A program made the translations under genes and the position numbers. From Ilyomonas sp965199905 (GTDB lineage Bacteria; Bacteroidota; Bacteroidia; Chitinophagales; Chitinophagaceae), in the NCBI GenBank assembly GCA_965199905.1, contig OZ241366.1, positions 930,001 through 994,000 of the forward strand: a stretch of 64,000 nucleotides of DNA, given 5' to 3'. The notes beneath the pieces are model-generated. The model saw only the letters and a list, made by a program, of their open reading frames with translations. It was not told where the DNA came from and searched no databases. Shown here piece after piece: positions 9,389 to 18,099 of this stretch. Numbering within the stretch: the first letter of the stretch is position 1; each line of letters begins with the position of its first letter.

Positions 9389-9600
9389 TTGTTCTGCTTT
9401 ACAATCTGTAATGTATTGCTACTAATGCGGCTATTATATTTGTAGCTGTTCTGTTTGGAAATATGAAAGATTCTATGGTAATTACTATCTGCACAAAGTA
9501 TTTTATTCTTCCAAAAAGCATTCATTAAGAATGTACAAAATCATTTTCAGTACATGATTTGATACTTTTAATTTATCCATCAACAATAAAATATTAATCC

Positions 9601-9804
9601 ATGAAAGCAGAAAAAAGCCCGGAACAAGCCATTCCGAAAGAAGCAGGGAAAGAAGGCAAAAAACACATCGAAAGGAAAGAGAAGGAGGTAAAAAGAACAG
9701 AAGGAAAACGGAATGACCAGGAGTCGCCTATGCCGGATGCTAACCAACATCGTAGTGGTGATATTATATCTAAACCTCAAAACGATAAGCGTGACACCAT
9801 GTAA
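9601..9804 (+). CDS. Small highly charged hypothetical protein
   Basis: 67 residues, dominated by Lys, Glu, Arg, Asn and Pro (for example GKEGKKHIERKEKEVKRTEG), with no hydrophobic core; likely disordered. A stem-loop with a T-rich tail starts 11 nt after the stop, which supports a real transcription unit. Similar small basic/acidic disordered proteins occur among stress genes in Bacteroidota (inference). Confidence 0.5.
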   Translation: MKAEKSPEQAIPKEAGKEGKKHIERKEKEVKRTEGKRNDQESPMPDANQHRSGDIISKPQNDKRDTM

Positions 9805-9814
9805 CACATTACTT

Positions 9815-9856
9815 CAATCCATTTTATTTTGCAGATGTAAGAAATAAAATGGATTG
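9815..9856 (+). terminator. Stem-loop terminator
   Basis: Arms CAATCCATTTTATTT and AAATAAAATGGATTG pair perfectly over 15 bp with a 12-nt loop, followed by CCTTTTACTTT. It directly follows the small charged protein. Confidence 0.65.
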
Positions 9857-10225
9857 CCTTTTACTTTGTGAAAAGGTAGTTGGATTATATCCGGCCATTT
9901 TTTCGAAACATTTTTTTACGCATTCTTGCTTTTACCCTTTTTCCTTTCAAAAAAAAGTTTAAGTCTAACTATTATTTGCCTCTTATATTTCCCGTTGTGC
10001 CATACGATGCGGTTGTATTCTGAATCAGACACAGGCGCTTGAACTGTAGCACATAGAATTGCATAACAGGCAAATGCTTTACACCTATCTGCCTGGCGTA
10101 TGGCTATATAAAGATGTAACCAACCCAGCACTTTGTTGTGGCATTTTTAACGCAGCAGATACATTAATTACACAGTTCTATACTCTGCAGGTCCTTTATA
10201 GGATTTCCTTTTTTTAAATGGTTAA
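9857..10225. other. Intergenic stretch, no supported gene
   Basis: About 370 nt without a convincing coding frame. A 71-codon open frame on the minus strand (9916-10131) has no recognisable domain or start context. The right end abuts the rhodopsin remnant. Confidence 0.4.
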
Positions 10226-10522
10226 ATTCCTATCATTCTATACAATCTCTGGAAACGTTATAGCGATACGGTGCAATTGGAAGAAAGACGTTCTTTCAAG
10301 TGGCTGGCTCTTTCCACCGTTACTACCTGGGGGTGTATCCTATCGGGTACATTCTACCTACTTTTCGAGACTTTAATTTTTAACTATATACACATTGCCT
10401 TCAGCATTGCCGATGTCATTAACAAAGTAGGCGCGGCTACCGTTGTCTATCTCGCCTCTAAGAAATTACTCGGGAAACGTGTACCCGAAGAAGCCGTAAT
10501 GCCGGGTTACATGATTGGTTAA
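10226..10522 (+). pseudogene. Rhodopsin 3' fragment (helices E-G), decayed duplicate
   Basis: Nearly base-for-base copy of the 3' third of the rhodopsin gene at 49121-49957, starting where that gene reads TCCTATCATTCT. It lacks helices A-D. Relative to the other copy it has an extra G in a G run, a missing TA and an extra T downstream; these shift and then restore the frame. The retinal-lysine motif ADVINK and the C-terminal GKRVPEEAVMPG are still readable. With no start or upstream helices it cannot encode a functional pump. Confidence 0.85.
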
Positions 10523-10597
10523 GTAAATAATCGTTATTGAGTTGATGCCACAACTTTCCAAACCGTAATGGCAAGCCGTTGCGATTTTCCTATTGTT
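10519..10597 (-). pseudogene. blh fragment, decayed duplicate
   Basis: Downstream of the rhodopsin fragment the sequence follows the 3' end of the blh gene at 49954-50907. It then jumps about 146 nt (from the equivalent of 49982 to that of 50129) and continues with CAACTTTCCAAACCGTAA before similarity fades near TTTTCCT. The rhodopsin/blh pair was therefore duplicated as a unit, and this copy has suffered internal and terminal deletion. Confidence 0.7.
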
Positions 10598-10713
10598 TTC
10601 ATCGTTTGTTGTTTGAGTAAAGAAAGCAGATTAGCTTGTAAAAGCTGCAAGAATAATGCATGGAGTATAGCAACTTTCATTGCATTTTCTCTTTATAATT
10701 TTGGCTTTAGAAA

Positions 10714-10762
10714 CATAAAGAAGAATTCACATTTACTTAATTAAGATGGATTCTTCTTTATG
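10714..10762 (-). terminator. Stem-loop terminator of the minus-strand run
   Basis: CATAAAGAAGAAT at 10714-10726 pairs perfectly with ATTCTTCTTTATG at 10750-10762. It lies immediately after the stop codon of the PPC-domain gene, as expected for the end of the minus-strand unit. Confidence 0.55.
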
Positions 10763-10764
10763 AA

Positions 10765-11199
10765 CTAAGCAATCTCAATCAACGCTAAACCCGTTTCTTT
10801 ATCCATACGTTTTTGTAAATAAGAAGGCATCTCTTCTAATATCACTTCCAACGTCGGATGCGCTGTTGCTTTTAATAAATGACCGCCAACAGCTTCGCCG
10901 GTTGATTTGCCCAACACCACATGAACATGCACTTCCGGCTTATCACCATACAAAGCCACATCGCCAAGGAAAGACAACACTTCTACCTGCTCATTTACGG
11001 GTATTTTTTTATAGTCTTTAATAGAGTAATCATAATAGCCCAATGTCGCTTCGCTGAAGGCGCCAACCGCCGTGAAGCGGCTGGCTTTTAACTTATGTTC
11101 ATTGGCAAATGTTTTCAATATCTCTACCACATCATCGCCGCTGTCGAAGATGATGGCATAAGTTGCACGTGCTTCTGCTGATAATAACTTATACTTCAT
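10765..11199 (-). CDS. PPC-domain (DUF296) protein
   Basis: 144 residues spanning a whole single PPC/DUF296 domain: YAIIFDSGDDVVEILKTFA, the ASRFTAVGAFSEATLGYYD core, the metal-binding-like VHVHVVLG strand and GGHLLKATAHPTLEVI. The family is found alone in bacteria and fused to AT-hooks in plants; bacterial members form trimers of uncertain function. Last gene of a minus-strand run, 20 nt after the OB-like gene, and followed by a terminator hairpin. Confidence 0.85.
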   Translation of the reverse strand: MKYKLLSAEARATYAIIFDSGDDVVEILKTFANEHKLKASRFTAVGAFSEATLGYYDYSIKDYKKIPVNEQVEVLSFLGDVALYGDKPEVHVHVVLGKSTGEAVGGHLLKATAHPTLEVILEEMPSYLQKRMDKETGLALIEIA

Positions 11200-11219
11200 G
11201 GTTTCTTCTTTTTACCGAT

Positions 11220-11585
11220 TTATTCCGATACATTCAACTGGTTTTCGTTTTGTATGTACATCGCCGGCTTGCCTTCATAGCTTATGATTTTTCCCGTTGC
11301 ATAAAAACTATGATTAATCATTTTGCTGTTTGGATTGTATGAAAAGCGCTTTAATACTTCCTGCGGAAAAATGAGCGCAAGCGTGCGATGCTCATAGTTA
11401 TCACCGGTGTATAAAACATTCATTTCATCTTTCGAAACGTTCTTCAGCCGGGCTTCGTGGATGGTATCGAACACGGTTACCGTTTTGCCAATGTAACTCT
11501 TTGCCTGGCTGGCAGAGATGGTCTTTTTCTGTGCATAAATCAACGAAGCGGGTAATAGAAAAAGAAAACAAATCAAAGCTTTCAT
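11220..11585 (-). CDS. Secreted OB-fold-like hypothetical protein
   Basis: 121 residues with a signal peptide (MKALICFLFLLPASLIYAQ). The mature part has an alternating beta pattern: SQAKSYIGKTVTVFDTI, a LALIFPQEVLKRF strand and FYATGKIISYEGKPAMYI near the end. This resembles the small secreted OB-fold proteins common in Bacteroidota. No enzymatic residues are evident. Ligand unknown. Confidence 0.6.
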   Translation of the reverse strand: MKALICFLFLLPASLIYAQKKTISASQAKSYIGKTVTVFDTIHEARLKNVSKDEMNVLYTGDNYEHRTLALIFPQEVLKRFSYNPNSKMINHSFYATGKIISYEGKPAMYIQNENQLNVSE

Positions 11586-11640
11586 GTCTTATCTTTTTAT
11601 GATGATTCTTGCGCATTAATAATGACTTTTATTACCGCAT

Positions 11641-14600
11641 TCATCTTTTTTTCAGAATAGAACTTGTTACCGCAAATGCCAGCACACCAGCGCCAACAAT
11701 CGAAGCCGCCATCACCGCGCTGCTCTTCTTTTTCGGTGTTTCTTTTCTTTTCTGTTGCGGTTTGTTTTGATGAATTGCTTTTTGCAAAAACTCGGCTAAG
11801 TGCAAACCTTTGCGGTCTGTTTCCTGCTCTATTTGTTCACGACAGCTAAAGCCATCGGTGAGAACAATCGTTTCTTCCCCCGCTTTGCGCACAGCAGGCA
11901 GCAGTACTCGCTCGCCTGCTTTTAATCCCACTTCATAATGTTTTCCTTTTTCATAACCGAAATAGCCAGCCATGCCGCAACAACCGGAATCGAGCACGTG
12001 CATATCGGCACCGGTTTTTTGCAACAGGCTTTTATCGGCATCCATTTTTAGTAACGACTTATGATGACAATGCCCATGCACCATCACTTTGCCTTTATAT
12101 TGCGGCACCTGATAACCGGGCACTTTTTTCTCTAAAAATTCAGCTAACGTAAATGTGTTTTGGCTCAGGCGTTTTGCATTTTCATTATTGCCAAGCAGGT
12201 TAATTAGCTCATCCCTAAACACCGCGGTGCAACTGGGTTCCAGCCCTACAACGGGTGTTCCGGCTTCTATCTCGTCTTTTAACGTATCAAGTATCTGGTA
12301 CAATAATTTTTTAGCCATATCCAGCATACCGAAATCATACAAAGGTCTGCCGCAGCAAAGCGATTGTTTGGGAACGATGACTTCGCAACCCGCATCTTCC
12401 AGTACGTCAAAAGCTGCCTTTAAGGTATCCGGCATAAAGTTGTTGTTAAACGTATCTGCCCATAAGATGACACGCGGTTTGCCCCCATTGTTTTTCTTTT
12501 GTTTGAAGAACCAGCTTTTAAAAGTTTCTTCGGCAAATTTGGGCATGGTGCGCTGCGGTGCAATGCCTGCAATCGCTTTGAATACCGGAGCTGTTATTTT
12601 ATTTTGGGTAAAGAAATTCACCACCGTTGGCATGAGTGAAGCAAGCCTTGACCACCAGTAAATCCAGCCAAACACATAGGCGGTTCTTGGTCGTAACCTT
12701 CCTTTATAATAGTGAGAAAGAAACTCCGATTTGTACGTTGCCATATCCACATTTACCGGGCAATCGCCTTTGCACCCTTTGCACGACAAACACAAATCGA
12801 GCGACTCTTTTACGTGTTCATCACGCCAGCCGTTCTTCACCGTTTCGCCCTGCAGCATTTCGTATAAAAGCCGCGCCCGCCCGCGTGTACTGTGTTCTTC
12901 TTCGCGCGTTACCATATAGCTCGGGCACATGGTGCCGCCATCGGCATGGCGACATTTACCTACGCCCACGCAACGCAGCATGGCTTTAGAAAAACTGTTG
13001 TCATCATCAGGATAATGAAAATGCGTTTCTGGTTCGGGCGGGTTATATTGATTGCTGAGGCGAAGATTCGCAAACTGACCGTAAGGTTCTACAATCTTAC
13101 CGGGATTCATCTTCCATTCGGGATCCCATATCAGCTTAAACTCGCGGAAGGCTTCCATAATTTCTTTTCCAAACATCACTTCCAAATGGTCAGCGCGCGA
13201 TTGCCCGTCGCCATGCTCGCCAGACAGAGAACCACCATAAGACACAACCAGATCTGTAATCTCTTTACTGAACTGATTGTATTTTTCCAGACCTTCTTCG
13301 GTAAACAAATCAAACTGGATGCGGCAGTGAATGCAACCCTGCCCGAAGTGTCCATACACAGAAGGGTTGTAGCCGAATTTGTGAAATAAATCTTTCAGAT
13401 CTTTGAGGTAATCGCCCACTTTTTCAGGTGCTACTGCCGTGTCTTCCCAGCCAGGAACGGTCATTGGTTCGCCCGGCACCCAGGCGGTAGCGCCCAAGCC
13501 GGATTCCCTTACTTCCCACAGCAGTTTTTCCTGTTCCGGGTCGTCGAACAGCTTCATGCTCGGCGGGTTTTTATCTTTCTTCAATTCATCCATCAATGCC
13601 TGCGCGCGGGCATCGGCTTTCTCTTTGGTATCTTCATCAAACTCAATCATCAGCCAGCCTTTGCCTTCAGGCAGCAACTTGATATCGCTGGTATTTAAAC
13701 CTTTCTTTTCATTATACCCAATGAGCAAATCATCCAGTCCTTCAAGGGCGGTTGGCTTATGCTTTAAAATAGGCATCACGGCATGACCGGCGGCAAATAC
13801 ATCGGGGTAGCCAAGCACAAGCAAGCTTTTTGTTTCCGGCTTTTTCAGCAGCAATAGTTTAGCTTCCACAATGGTAACCAGCGTAGATTCGGAACCAACC
13901 AACGCACGTGCTACATTGAAGCCGTTTTCGGGCAATAGATCCGGCAGGTTATAGCCGGATACCCGACGCGGAATCTTCGGATATTTTTCCCTGATCTTGT
14001 CGCCGTATTTATTTGCCAGTTCTTTCAGTTGCTTATAAATAACTGCCTTTCTGCCGCCTTCTTTTTGTATCTGCTGATACTGCTCTTCCGAAGTGGCGCC
14101 AACTTCCATGCGCAAGCCATCATAAGTAACAATGGTTAAGGAATGCAGGTTGTCTGATACCCGTTCGCCATAGCCATGAAACATGGGATACAGCGAATGC
14201 GCACCACAGGAATTATTGCCAAGCATACCGCCGATGGTGCAATGATCGTGCGTGGCAGGGTCGGGACCAAAGGTGAGGTTTGATTCATCGTGCGTGGTTT
14301 TCTTCATTTCATCCAGCACGATGCCCGGCTCTACGCTTACCCATTTCTCATCTTTGTTGATATGTAAAACATGATTGTAGTATTGCGACATGTCCATAAT
14401 GATGGCATGGTTGCAACCCTGCCCGGCAAGACTGGTGCCGCCGCCGCGCGATAGCAAAGGCGACTTGTATTTATGGCAAATATTGATAGTGCTGATGATA
14501 TCTTCCTCTGTTTTGGGCGTTACCACACCAATAGGAACCTGCCGGTAATTGGAAGAATCGGTAGCATATAAAGCGAGCGCGCCATCATCGAAACGCACAT

Positions 14601-14718
14601 CGCCGGATACGGCTTTTTTTAATTCTCTTTCCAATTTCGCAAGATCAATATCTACTTTCTGATGAACGTTCTCTTTAGAGATGCCAACTCTTTTGCCAGG
14701 CGTTACAACATTGTCCAT
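11641..14718 (-). CDS. FAD-linked oxidase / Fe-S oxidoreductase fusion (D-2-hydroxyacid dehydrogenase type)
   Basis: 1025 residues. N-terminal PCMH-type FAD-binding domain (VVTPKTEEDI, RGGGTSLAGQGCNHAII), then an FAD-oxidase C domain (GHFGQGCIHCRI, SGEHGDGQSR). Next come Fe-S ligands in CVGVGKCRHADGGTMCPSY and CLSCKGCKGDCPVN, two cysteine-rich CCG segments (CCGRPLYDFG; DSGCCGMAGYFGYEKG), and a short hydrophobic C-terminus ending in SILKKR. This architecture is that of D-lactate/glycolate dehydrogenases that pass electrons to the quinone pool. The C-terminal helix may anchor it to the membrane. The neighbouring TPP-dependent pyruvate oxidase-like gene fits a pyruvate/lactate oxidation role (inference). 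Confidence 0.85.
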   Translation of the reverse strand: MDNVVTPGKRVGISKENVHQKVDIDLAKLERELKKAVSGDVRFDDGALALYATDSSNYRQVPIGVVTPKTEEDIISTINICHKYKSPLLSRGGGTSLAGQGCNHAIIMDMSQYYNHVLHINKDEKWVSVEPGIVLDEMKKTTHDESNLTFGPDPATHDHCTIGGMLGNNSCGAHSLYPMFHGYGERVSDNLHSLTIVTYDGLRMEVGATSEEQYQQIQKEGGRKAVIYKQLKELANKYGDKIREKYPKIPRRVSGYNLPDLLPENGFNVARALVGSESTLVTIVEAKLLLLKKPETKSLLVLGYPDVFAAGHAVMPILKHKPTALEGLDDLLIGYNEKKGLNTSDIKLLPEGKGWLMIEFDEDTKEKADARAQALMDELKKDKNPPSMKLFDDPEQEKLLWEVRESGLGATAWVPGEPMTVPGWEDTAVAPEKVGDYLKDLKDLFHKFGYNPSVYGHFGQGCIHCRIQFDLFTEEGLEKYNQFSKEITDLVVSYGGSLSGEHGDGQSRADHLEVMFGKEIMEAFREFKLIWDPEWKMNPGKIVEPYGQFANLRLSNQYNPPEPETHFHYPDDDNSFSKAMLRCVGVGKCRHADGGTMCPSYMVTREEEHSTRGRARLLYEMLQGETVKNGWRDEHVKESLDLCLSCKGCKGDCPVNVDMATYKSEFLSHYYKGRLRPRTAYVFGWIYWWSRLASLMPTVVNFFTQNKITAPVFKAIAGIAPQRTMPKFAEETFKSWFFKQKKNNGGKPRVILWADTFNNNFMPDTLKAAFDVLEDAGCEVIVPKQSLCCGRPLYDFGMLDMAKKLLYQILDTLKDEIEAGTPVVGLEPSCTAVFRDELINLLGNNENAKRLSQNTFTLAEFLEKKVPGYQVPQYKGKVMVHGHCHHKSLLKMDADKSLLQKTGADMHVLDSGCCGMAGYFGYEKGKHYEVGLKAGERVLLPAVRKAGEETIVLTDGFSCREQIEQETDRKGLHLAEFLQKAIHQNKPQQKRKETPKKKSSAVMAASIVGAGVLAFAVTSSILKKR

Positions 14719-14732
14719 TGTTCGTTTTTTAT

Positions 14733-14798
14733 AGCTGTCAGTTATCAGCCTTCAGCTTTTAGTTTTAAAATTATAATTAAAGTATGTAGCTGATAGCC
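14733..14798. repeat. Short TCAGC-type inverted repeat between genes
   Basis: Units such as AGCTGTCAGTTATCAGCC and, in opposite sense, TAGCTGATAGCCGATAG can pair imperfectly. The same units recur at 15917-15976, so this is a dispersed intergenic repeat of the run. Confidence 0.5.
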
Positions 14799-14811
14799 GA
14801 TAGTTCATACC

Positions 14812-15894
14812 TCAAACCCGATACCTCTCTGCTTCTTTTACTTTGAGTTCTAATCCAAAGCCATGTCTGCTTACATCGGGATACAGGCAGCCATTTTTGG
14901 GTAATAAAACACCATCGAACAGCATCGTTTCCATACGTGCATGATCGAAAAAATATTCGGAGATATAAAAGTTAGATAAGGCAACCGCTGCGTGCAAATG
15001 CAGTGCTGGTGCGCAATGCGAGGAAAATGGAATTTGATAAGCTTCGCATAAATGACCCGCTTGTAAGAAGCCGCTAATACCGCCGCAACGCGTCGCATCT
15101 GCCTGCAAAACATCTACCGCTTTACTGCTTAGCATGTGTTGAAAATAATTCAGTTGATAGCCGTACTCGCCGGCTGCAATTTGTGTCTTTCCTTTTACAT
15201 TGTTACGGATGAATTGTAAGCCTTCCAGGTTATCCGATGATACCGGTTCTTCAAACCAACTGATATTATATTCGCTGAATACTTCTGCCATATATAAGGC
15301 TTGCCGCGGCGAATAAGCGCCGTTGGCATCAACAAATAATTCAACATTATCACCAATGATTTTCCGGGCAGCTTTTACTCTTTCTATATCTCTTTTTTCA
15401 TCCCTGCCAATCTTCATCTTTACGGCAGTGATTCCTTCTTTCATCCAACCTTCAAACTGTTGTGATAGCTGCTTATCTGTATAATTGGTAAAGCCTCCGC
15501 TGCCATACAACAACATGCCATCTTTAGCTTGTCCAAGTAGTTTGCAAAGCGGTAATTCCAGAATCTTCGCCTTCAAATCCCATAAGGCATTATCAATAGC
15601 AGACACAGCCATAAAAGCAATGCCGCAAACGCCATCATTGCGTATGTGTTGTATCAATTCAGTGCGAATGGCAACGATGTTCATTATATCTTTATCAACT
15701 ACTATTTCTTTTAAAGAAGATTCGATATAAGTAGCCACAGATATATTCGCATACGTATAACCCAAACCCTTCTTGCCAGCCGCTTCCAGCTCAACCAATA
15801 TCATAGTGGTACTTTTCCATTCATAGGTACCGTCAGCTTCCGGCGTTTCCGTTGGAATGGTGTAAACAGATGTAGTAAAGCGGGTAATTTTCAT
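14812..15894 (-). CDS. Mandelate racemase / muconate lactonizing (enolase superfamily) enzyme
   Basis: About 360 residues from MKITRF; an ATG 18 nt upstream is possible but the family usually begins at this motif. Enolase-superfamily residues are in order: KMKIG (KxK acid/base), VDANGAY (first metal Asp), WFEEPVS (second), AAGEYGY (third), and SHCAP with the C-terminal acid/base His. It probably dehydrates or epimerises a sugar acid or related alpha-proton substrate, but the subgroup cannot be fixed. It sits between the FAD/Fe-S oxidoreductase and the TPP enzyme on the same strand. Confidence 0.82.
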   Translation of the reverse strand: MKITRFTTSVYTIPTETPEADGTYEWKSTTMILVELEAAGKKGLGYTYANISVATYIESSLKEIVVDKDIMNIVAIRTELIQHIRNDGVCGIAFMAVSAIDNALWDLKAKILELPLCKLLGQAKDGMLLYGSGGFTNYTDKQLSQQFEGWMKEGITAVKMKIGRDEKRDIERVKAARKIIGDNVELFVDANGAYSPRQALYMAEVFSEYNISWFEEPVSSDNLEGLQFIRNNVKGKTQIAAGEYGYQLNYFQHMLSSKAVDVLQADATRCGGISGFLQAGHLCEAYQIPFSSHCAPALHLHAAVALSNFYISEYFFDHARMETMLFDGVLLPKNGCLYPDVSRHGFGLELKVKEAERYRV

Positions 15895-15916
15895 GGAGAA
15901 GCTGTGAGCCATCAGC

Positions 15917-15976
15917 TGTCAGCGATCAGCAGTTAGCTTTCAAACGAATACAAAAGCTGACTGCTGATAGCTGACA
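15917..15976. repeat. 25-bp imperfect hairpin repeat
   Basis: Left arm 15917-15941 (TGTCAGCGATCAGCAG...) and right arm 15952-15976 (...CTGCTGATAGCTGACA) pair over 25 bp with three mismatches. It shares its units with 14733-14798. It may be a weak attenuator or RNA-stability element; it could equally be only a selfish repeat. Confidence 0.6.
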
Positions 15977-15990
15977 AATGAAAGCTTAAT

Positions 15991-17781
15991 TTAATCTTTA
16001 TGCGGCAAAATGTTCTCAATTACATCTTTAAATGTTTGCTTAATAATTCCACCTTCATCAGGATCGCCTTTCAGGAGCGTTCCTGTAAACTTTTTCGCTT
16101 GCTCAAAGCTGATATGTGGCGGAAGCGTAGGCACATTCGGGTCTGACTTCATGTCAATCACTACCGGTCTGTCTGCAGATAAAGCCGCATCCCAGGCTGC
16201 GCCTACATCTTCGGGCTTATCTACATAAATTCCTTTCAAGCCCAGCAGTTCTGCATATTTTGAATAGGGAAAATAAGGCAGGCTTTGAGAACCTTCAAAT
16301 TTCGGATCGCCCGACATGATGCGTTGTTCCCAGGTTACCTGGTTCAGATCGCCGTTATCCAGCACCATAATAATTAACCGTGGATCGCTCCATTGCTTCC
16401 AGTATTTTGAAATGGTGATTAAGCCATTGTTACCCAACATTTGCATTGCACCATCGCCAACCAGGGCAATCGGTATGCGGTCGGGATAAGCAAATTTGGC
16501 AGCAATAGCATACGGAACGCCGGGACACATCGTAGCTAAATTACCAGACAAAGAAGCCTTCATGGTTTCTTTTACTTTCAGGTTGCGGGCAAACCAGTTG
16601 GCGCAGGTACCGGAGTCGGCACTTAAAATGCAATCATCCGGTAAGCGCGGAGATAATTCGCTGAAAATATATTCGGGATTGATAGGATTAGCCTCTTTTG
16701 CAGCACGCGCTTCCAGCAGTTTTTCCCAGTCTTTCATACCTTCCTGCAGCTTCGTTAACCACTTACGATCTTCCTTATGATTGAGATAAGGAATTAATGC
16801 CTGTAAGGTTTCTTTGCTTCCGCCGAGAAGATTGACTTCCATTGGATAACGCGAACTTAATATCTTATTGTTGATGTCAATTTGCACACCTCTTGCCTGA
16901 CCTTCTTTGGGCAAAAACTCAGAGTAAGGAAACGAACTTCCAATCATTAATAAAGTATCACAATCCATCATCAAATCCCAACTGGGCTTCGTTCCCAGCA
17001 AGCCGATAGAACCCGTAACATAAGGCGAGTAGTCAGATAACGCGGCTTTGCCTAACAACGCTTTGGCAACACCTGCACCTAATAACTCTGCCACCTGTTC
17101 TACTTCTTTATGCGCACCGATAGCACCCGCTCCAATGAGTATCGCAACTTTCTCACCGGCATTCAACACATCAGCCGCTTTTTGTAAATCTGCTGCCGCG
17201 GGCACGATGTGAATATTCGCATGACCTACACCGGTAAACACGCTGCTGTGTTTGCGTGGCGGTGCTTCTTCTGCATCTTCTTCCTGCAAGTCGTTAGGAA
17301 CAATAATACACGTTACCGTTCTTTCTGCTTTAGCAATACGAAACGCACGGTCAACCACCTGCCGCATTTGCGCCGGTTGTGTTACCATGTGAACAAATTC
17401 ATGCGCTACATCTTTGTATAAAGAGATTAAATCTATCTCTTGCTGATACTCGCTTCCCATTGCCATGCGTGATTGCTGACCTACGATGGCAACCACCGGC
17501 TGATTGTCTTTTTTCGCATCGTATAAGCCATTCAGCAGGTGTATAGCGCCGGGCCCGGACGTTGCCATGCAAACGCCGACTTCGCCCGTAAACTTTGCAT
17601 GTGCACAAGCCATGAACGCCGCCATTTCTTCGTGGCGCACCTGTATAAATTCCATTTCATCTTTATGGCGGTTTAAAGCGCCCATGATGCCATTAATGCC
17701 ATCGCCGGGGTAACCATAGATGCGCTTGATTCCCCATTCGCCCATGCGTTTCAATAAATAATCTGAGACTGTATTTTTCAT
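15991..17781 (-). CDS. TPP-dependent pyruvate oxidase / pyruvate dehydrogenase (quinone)-like enzyme
   Basis: 596 residues in the three-domain TPP enzyme layout. The N-terminal PYR domain has RIYGYPGDGINGIMG and the cofactor-activating Glu in QVRHEEMAAFMA. The middle domain has a Rossmann-like VAILIGAGAIGA. The C-terminal PP domain has the TPP/Mg motif GDGAMQMLGNNGL ... NGDLNQVTWE. It decarboxylates a 2-oxoacid, most likely pyruvate. PoxB-type, acetolactate-synthase-type and oxidase activities cannot be separated from the sequence alone. First gene of the minus-strand run; a long hairpin lies in its 5' region. Confidence 0.82.
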   Translation of the reverse strand: MKNTVSDYLLKRMGEWGIKRIYGYPGDGINGIMGALNRHKDEMEFIQVRHEEMAAFMACAHAKFTGEVGVCMATSGPGAIHLLNGLYDAKKDNQPVVAIVGQQSRMAMGSEYQQEIDLISLYKDVAHEFVHMVTQPAQMRQVVDRAFRIAKAERTVTCIIVPNDLQEEDAEEAPPRKHSSVFTGVGHANIHIVPAAADLQKAADVLNAGEKVAILIGAGAIGAHKEVEQVAELLGAGVAKALLGKAALSDYSPYVTGSIGLLGTKPSWDLMMDCDTLLMIGSSFPYSEFLPKEGQARGVQIDINNKILSSRYPMEVNLLGGSKETLQALIPYLNHKEDRKWLTKLQEGMKDWEKLLEARAAKEANPINPEYIFSELSPRLPDDCILSADSGTCANWFARNLKVKETMKASLSGNLATMCPGVPYAIAAKFAYPDRIPIALVGDGAMQMLGNNGLITISKYWKQWSDPRLIIMVLDNGDLNQVTWEQRIMSGDPKFEGSQSLPYFPYSKYAELLGLKGIYVDKPEDVGAAWDAALSADRPVVIDMKSDPNVPTLPPHISFEQAKKFTGTLLKGDPDEGGIIKQTFKDVIENILPHKD

Positions 17782-17810
17782 ATTTAGCCGTTTTTAAACA
17801 GTGTACGCTT

Positions 17811-17854
17811 ACAGAAAAGATCGTTCTCTTATAGAAAGAGAATATCTTTTCTGT
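17811..17854. promoter_or_regulatory. 44-bp near-perfect palindrome in front of the TPP-enzyme gene
   Basis: ACAGAAAAGAT at 17811-17821 pairs with ATCTTTTCTGT at 17844-17854. Inside it, TTCTCTT pairs with AAAGAGAA around an ATAG loop. It lies about 30 nt before the start codon, so it is in the 5' leader or operator region rather than in terminator position. Confidence 0.5.
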
Positions 17855-17870
17855 GGATAAATTGCAAAAG

Positions 17871-17900
17871 AAAAATGCTAAGCGTGTGCTTAGCATTTTT
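17871..17900. terminator. Bidirectional stem-loop terminator
   Basis: AAAAATGCTAAGC and GCTTAGCATTTTT are perfect arms around GTGT, with A and T runs on both sides. It follows the small minus-strand gene 17908-18099 by 7 nt. Confidence 0.75.
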
Positions 17901-17907
17901 ATATCGA

Positions 17908-18099
17908 TCAGTGTTTTTTTAATTCATTGCTGTAGTAAAATGAGACTGAAGCCTTCGCAGTATAGCAGAAACAATGGCTGGAAAATGTGAATGGTTCATA
18001 TTTTCCAGCCGGATAAATATCCTTTAATTTTTTAATTAAAACCTCTTTCCATTTCCGATTCTGTACTGCTTTGGTGTCGTTTATAGCTTCTGTCAACAT
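17908..18099 (-). CDS. Small hypothetical protein (63 aa)
   Basis: The frame begins MLTEAINDTKAVQNRKWKEV, with an amphipathic Lys-rich helix (VLIKKLKDIYPAGKYEPF) and two Cys later. A strong terminator starts 7 nt after its stop, which favours a transcribed unit. No family recognised. Confidence 0.4.
   Translation of the reverse strand: MLTEAINDTKAVQNRKWKEVLIKKLKDIYPAGKYEPFTFSSHCFCYTAKASVSFYYSNELKKH

Noticed and set aside
9916..10131. 71-codon minus-strand frame
   Set aside because: No start context, domain or neighbour support; composition does not look like a membrane or soluble protein of known type.
12155..13786. Several plus-strand open frames opposite the FAD/Fe-S oxidoreductase
   Set aside because: Antisense shadows; Ser/Arg-rich translations with no domain, while the minus frame shows complete family motifs.
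14733..15976. TCAGC repeats as a CRISPR array
   Set aside because: Units are irregular, inverted and without unique spacers.
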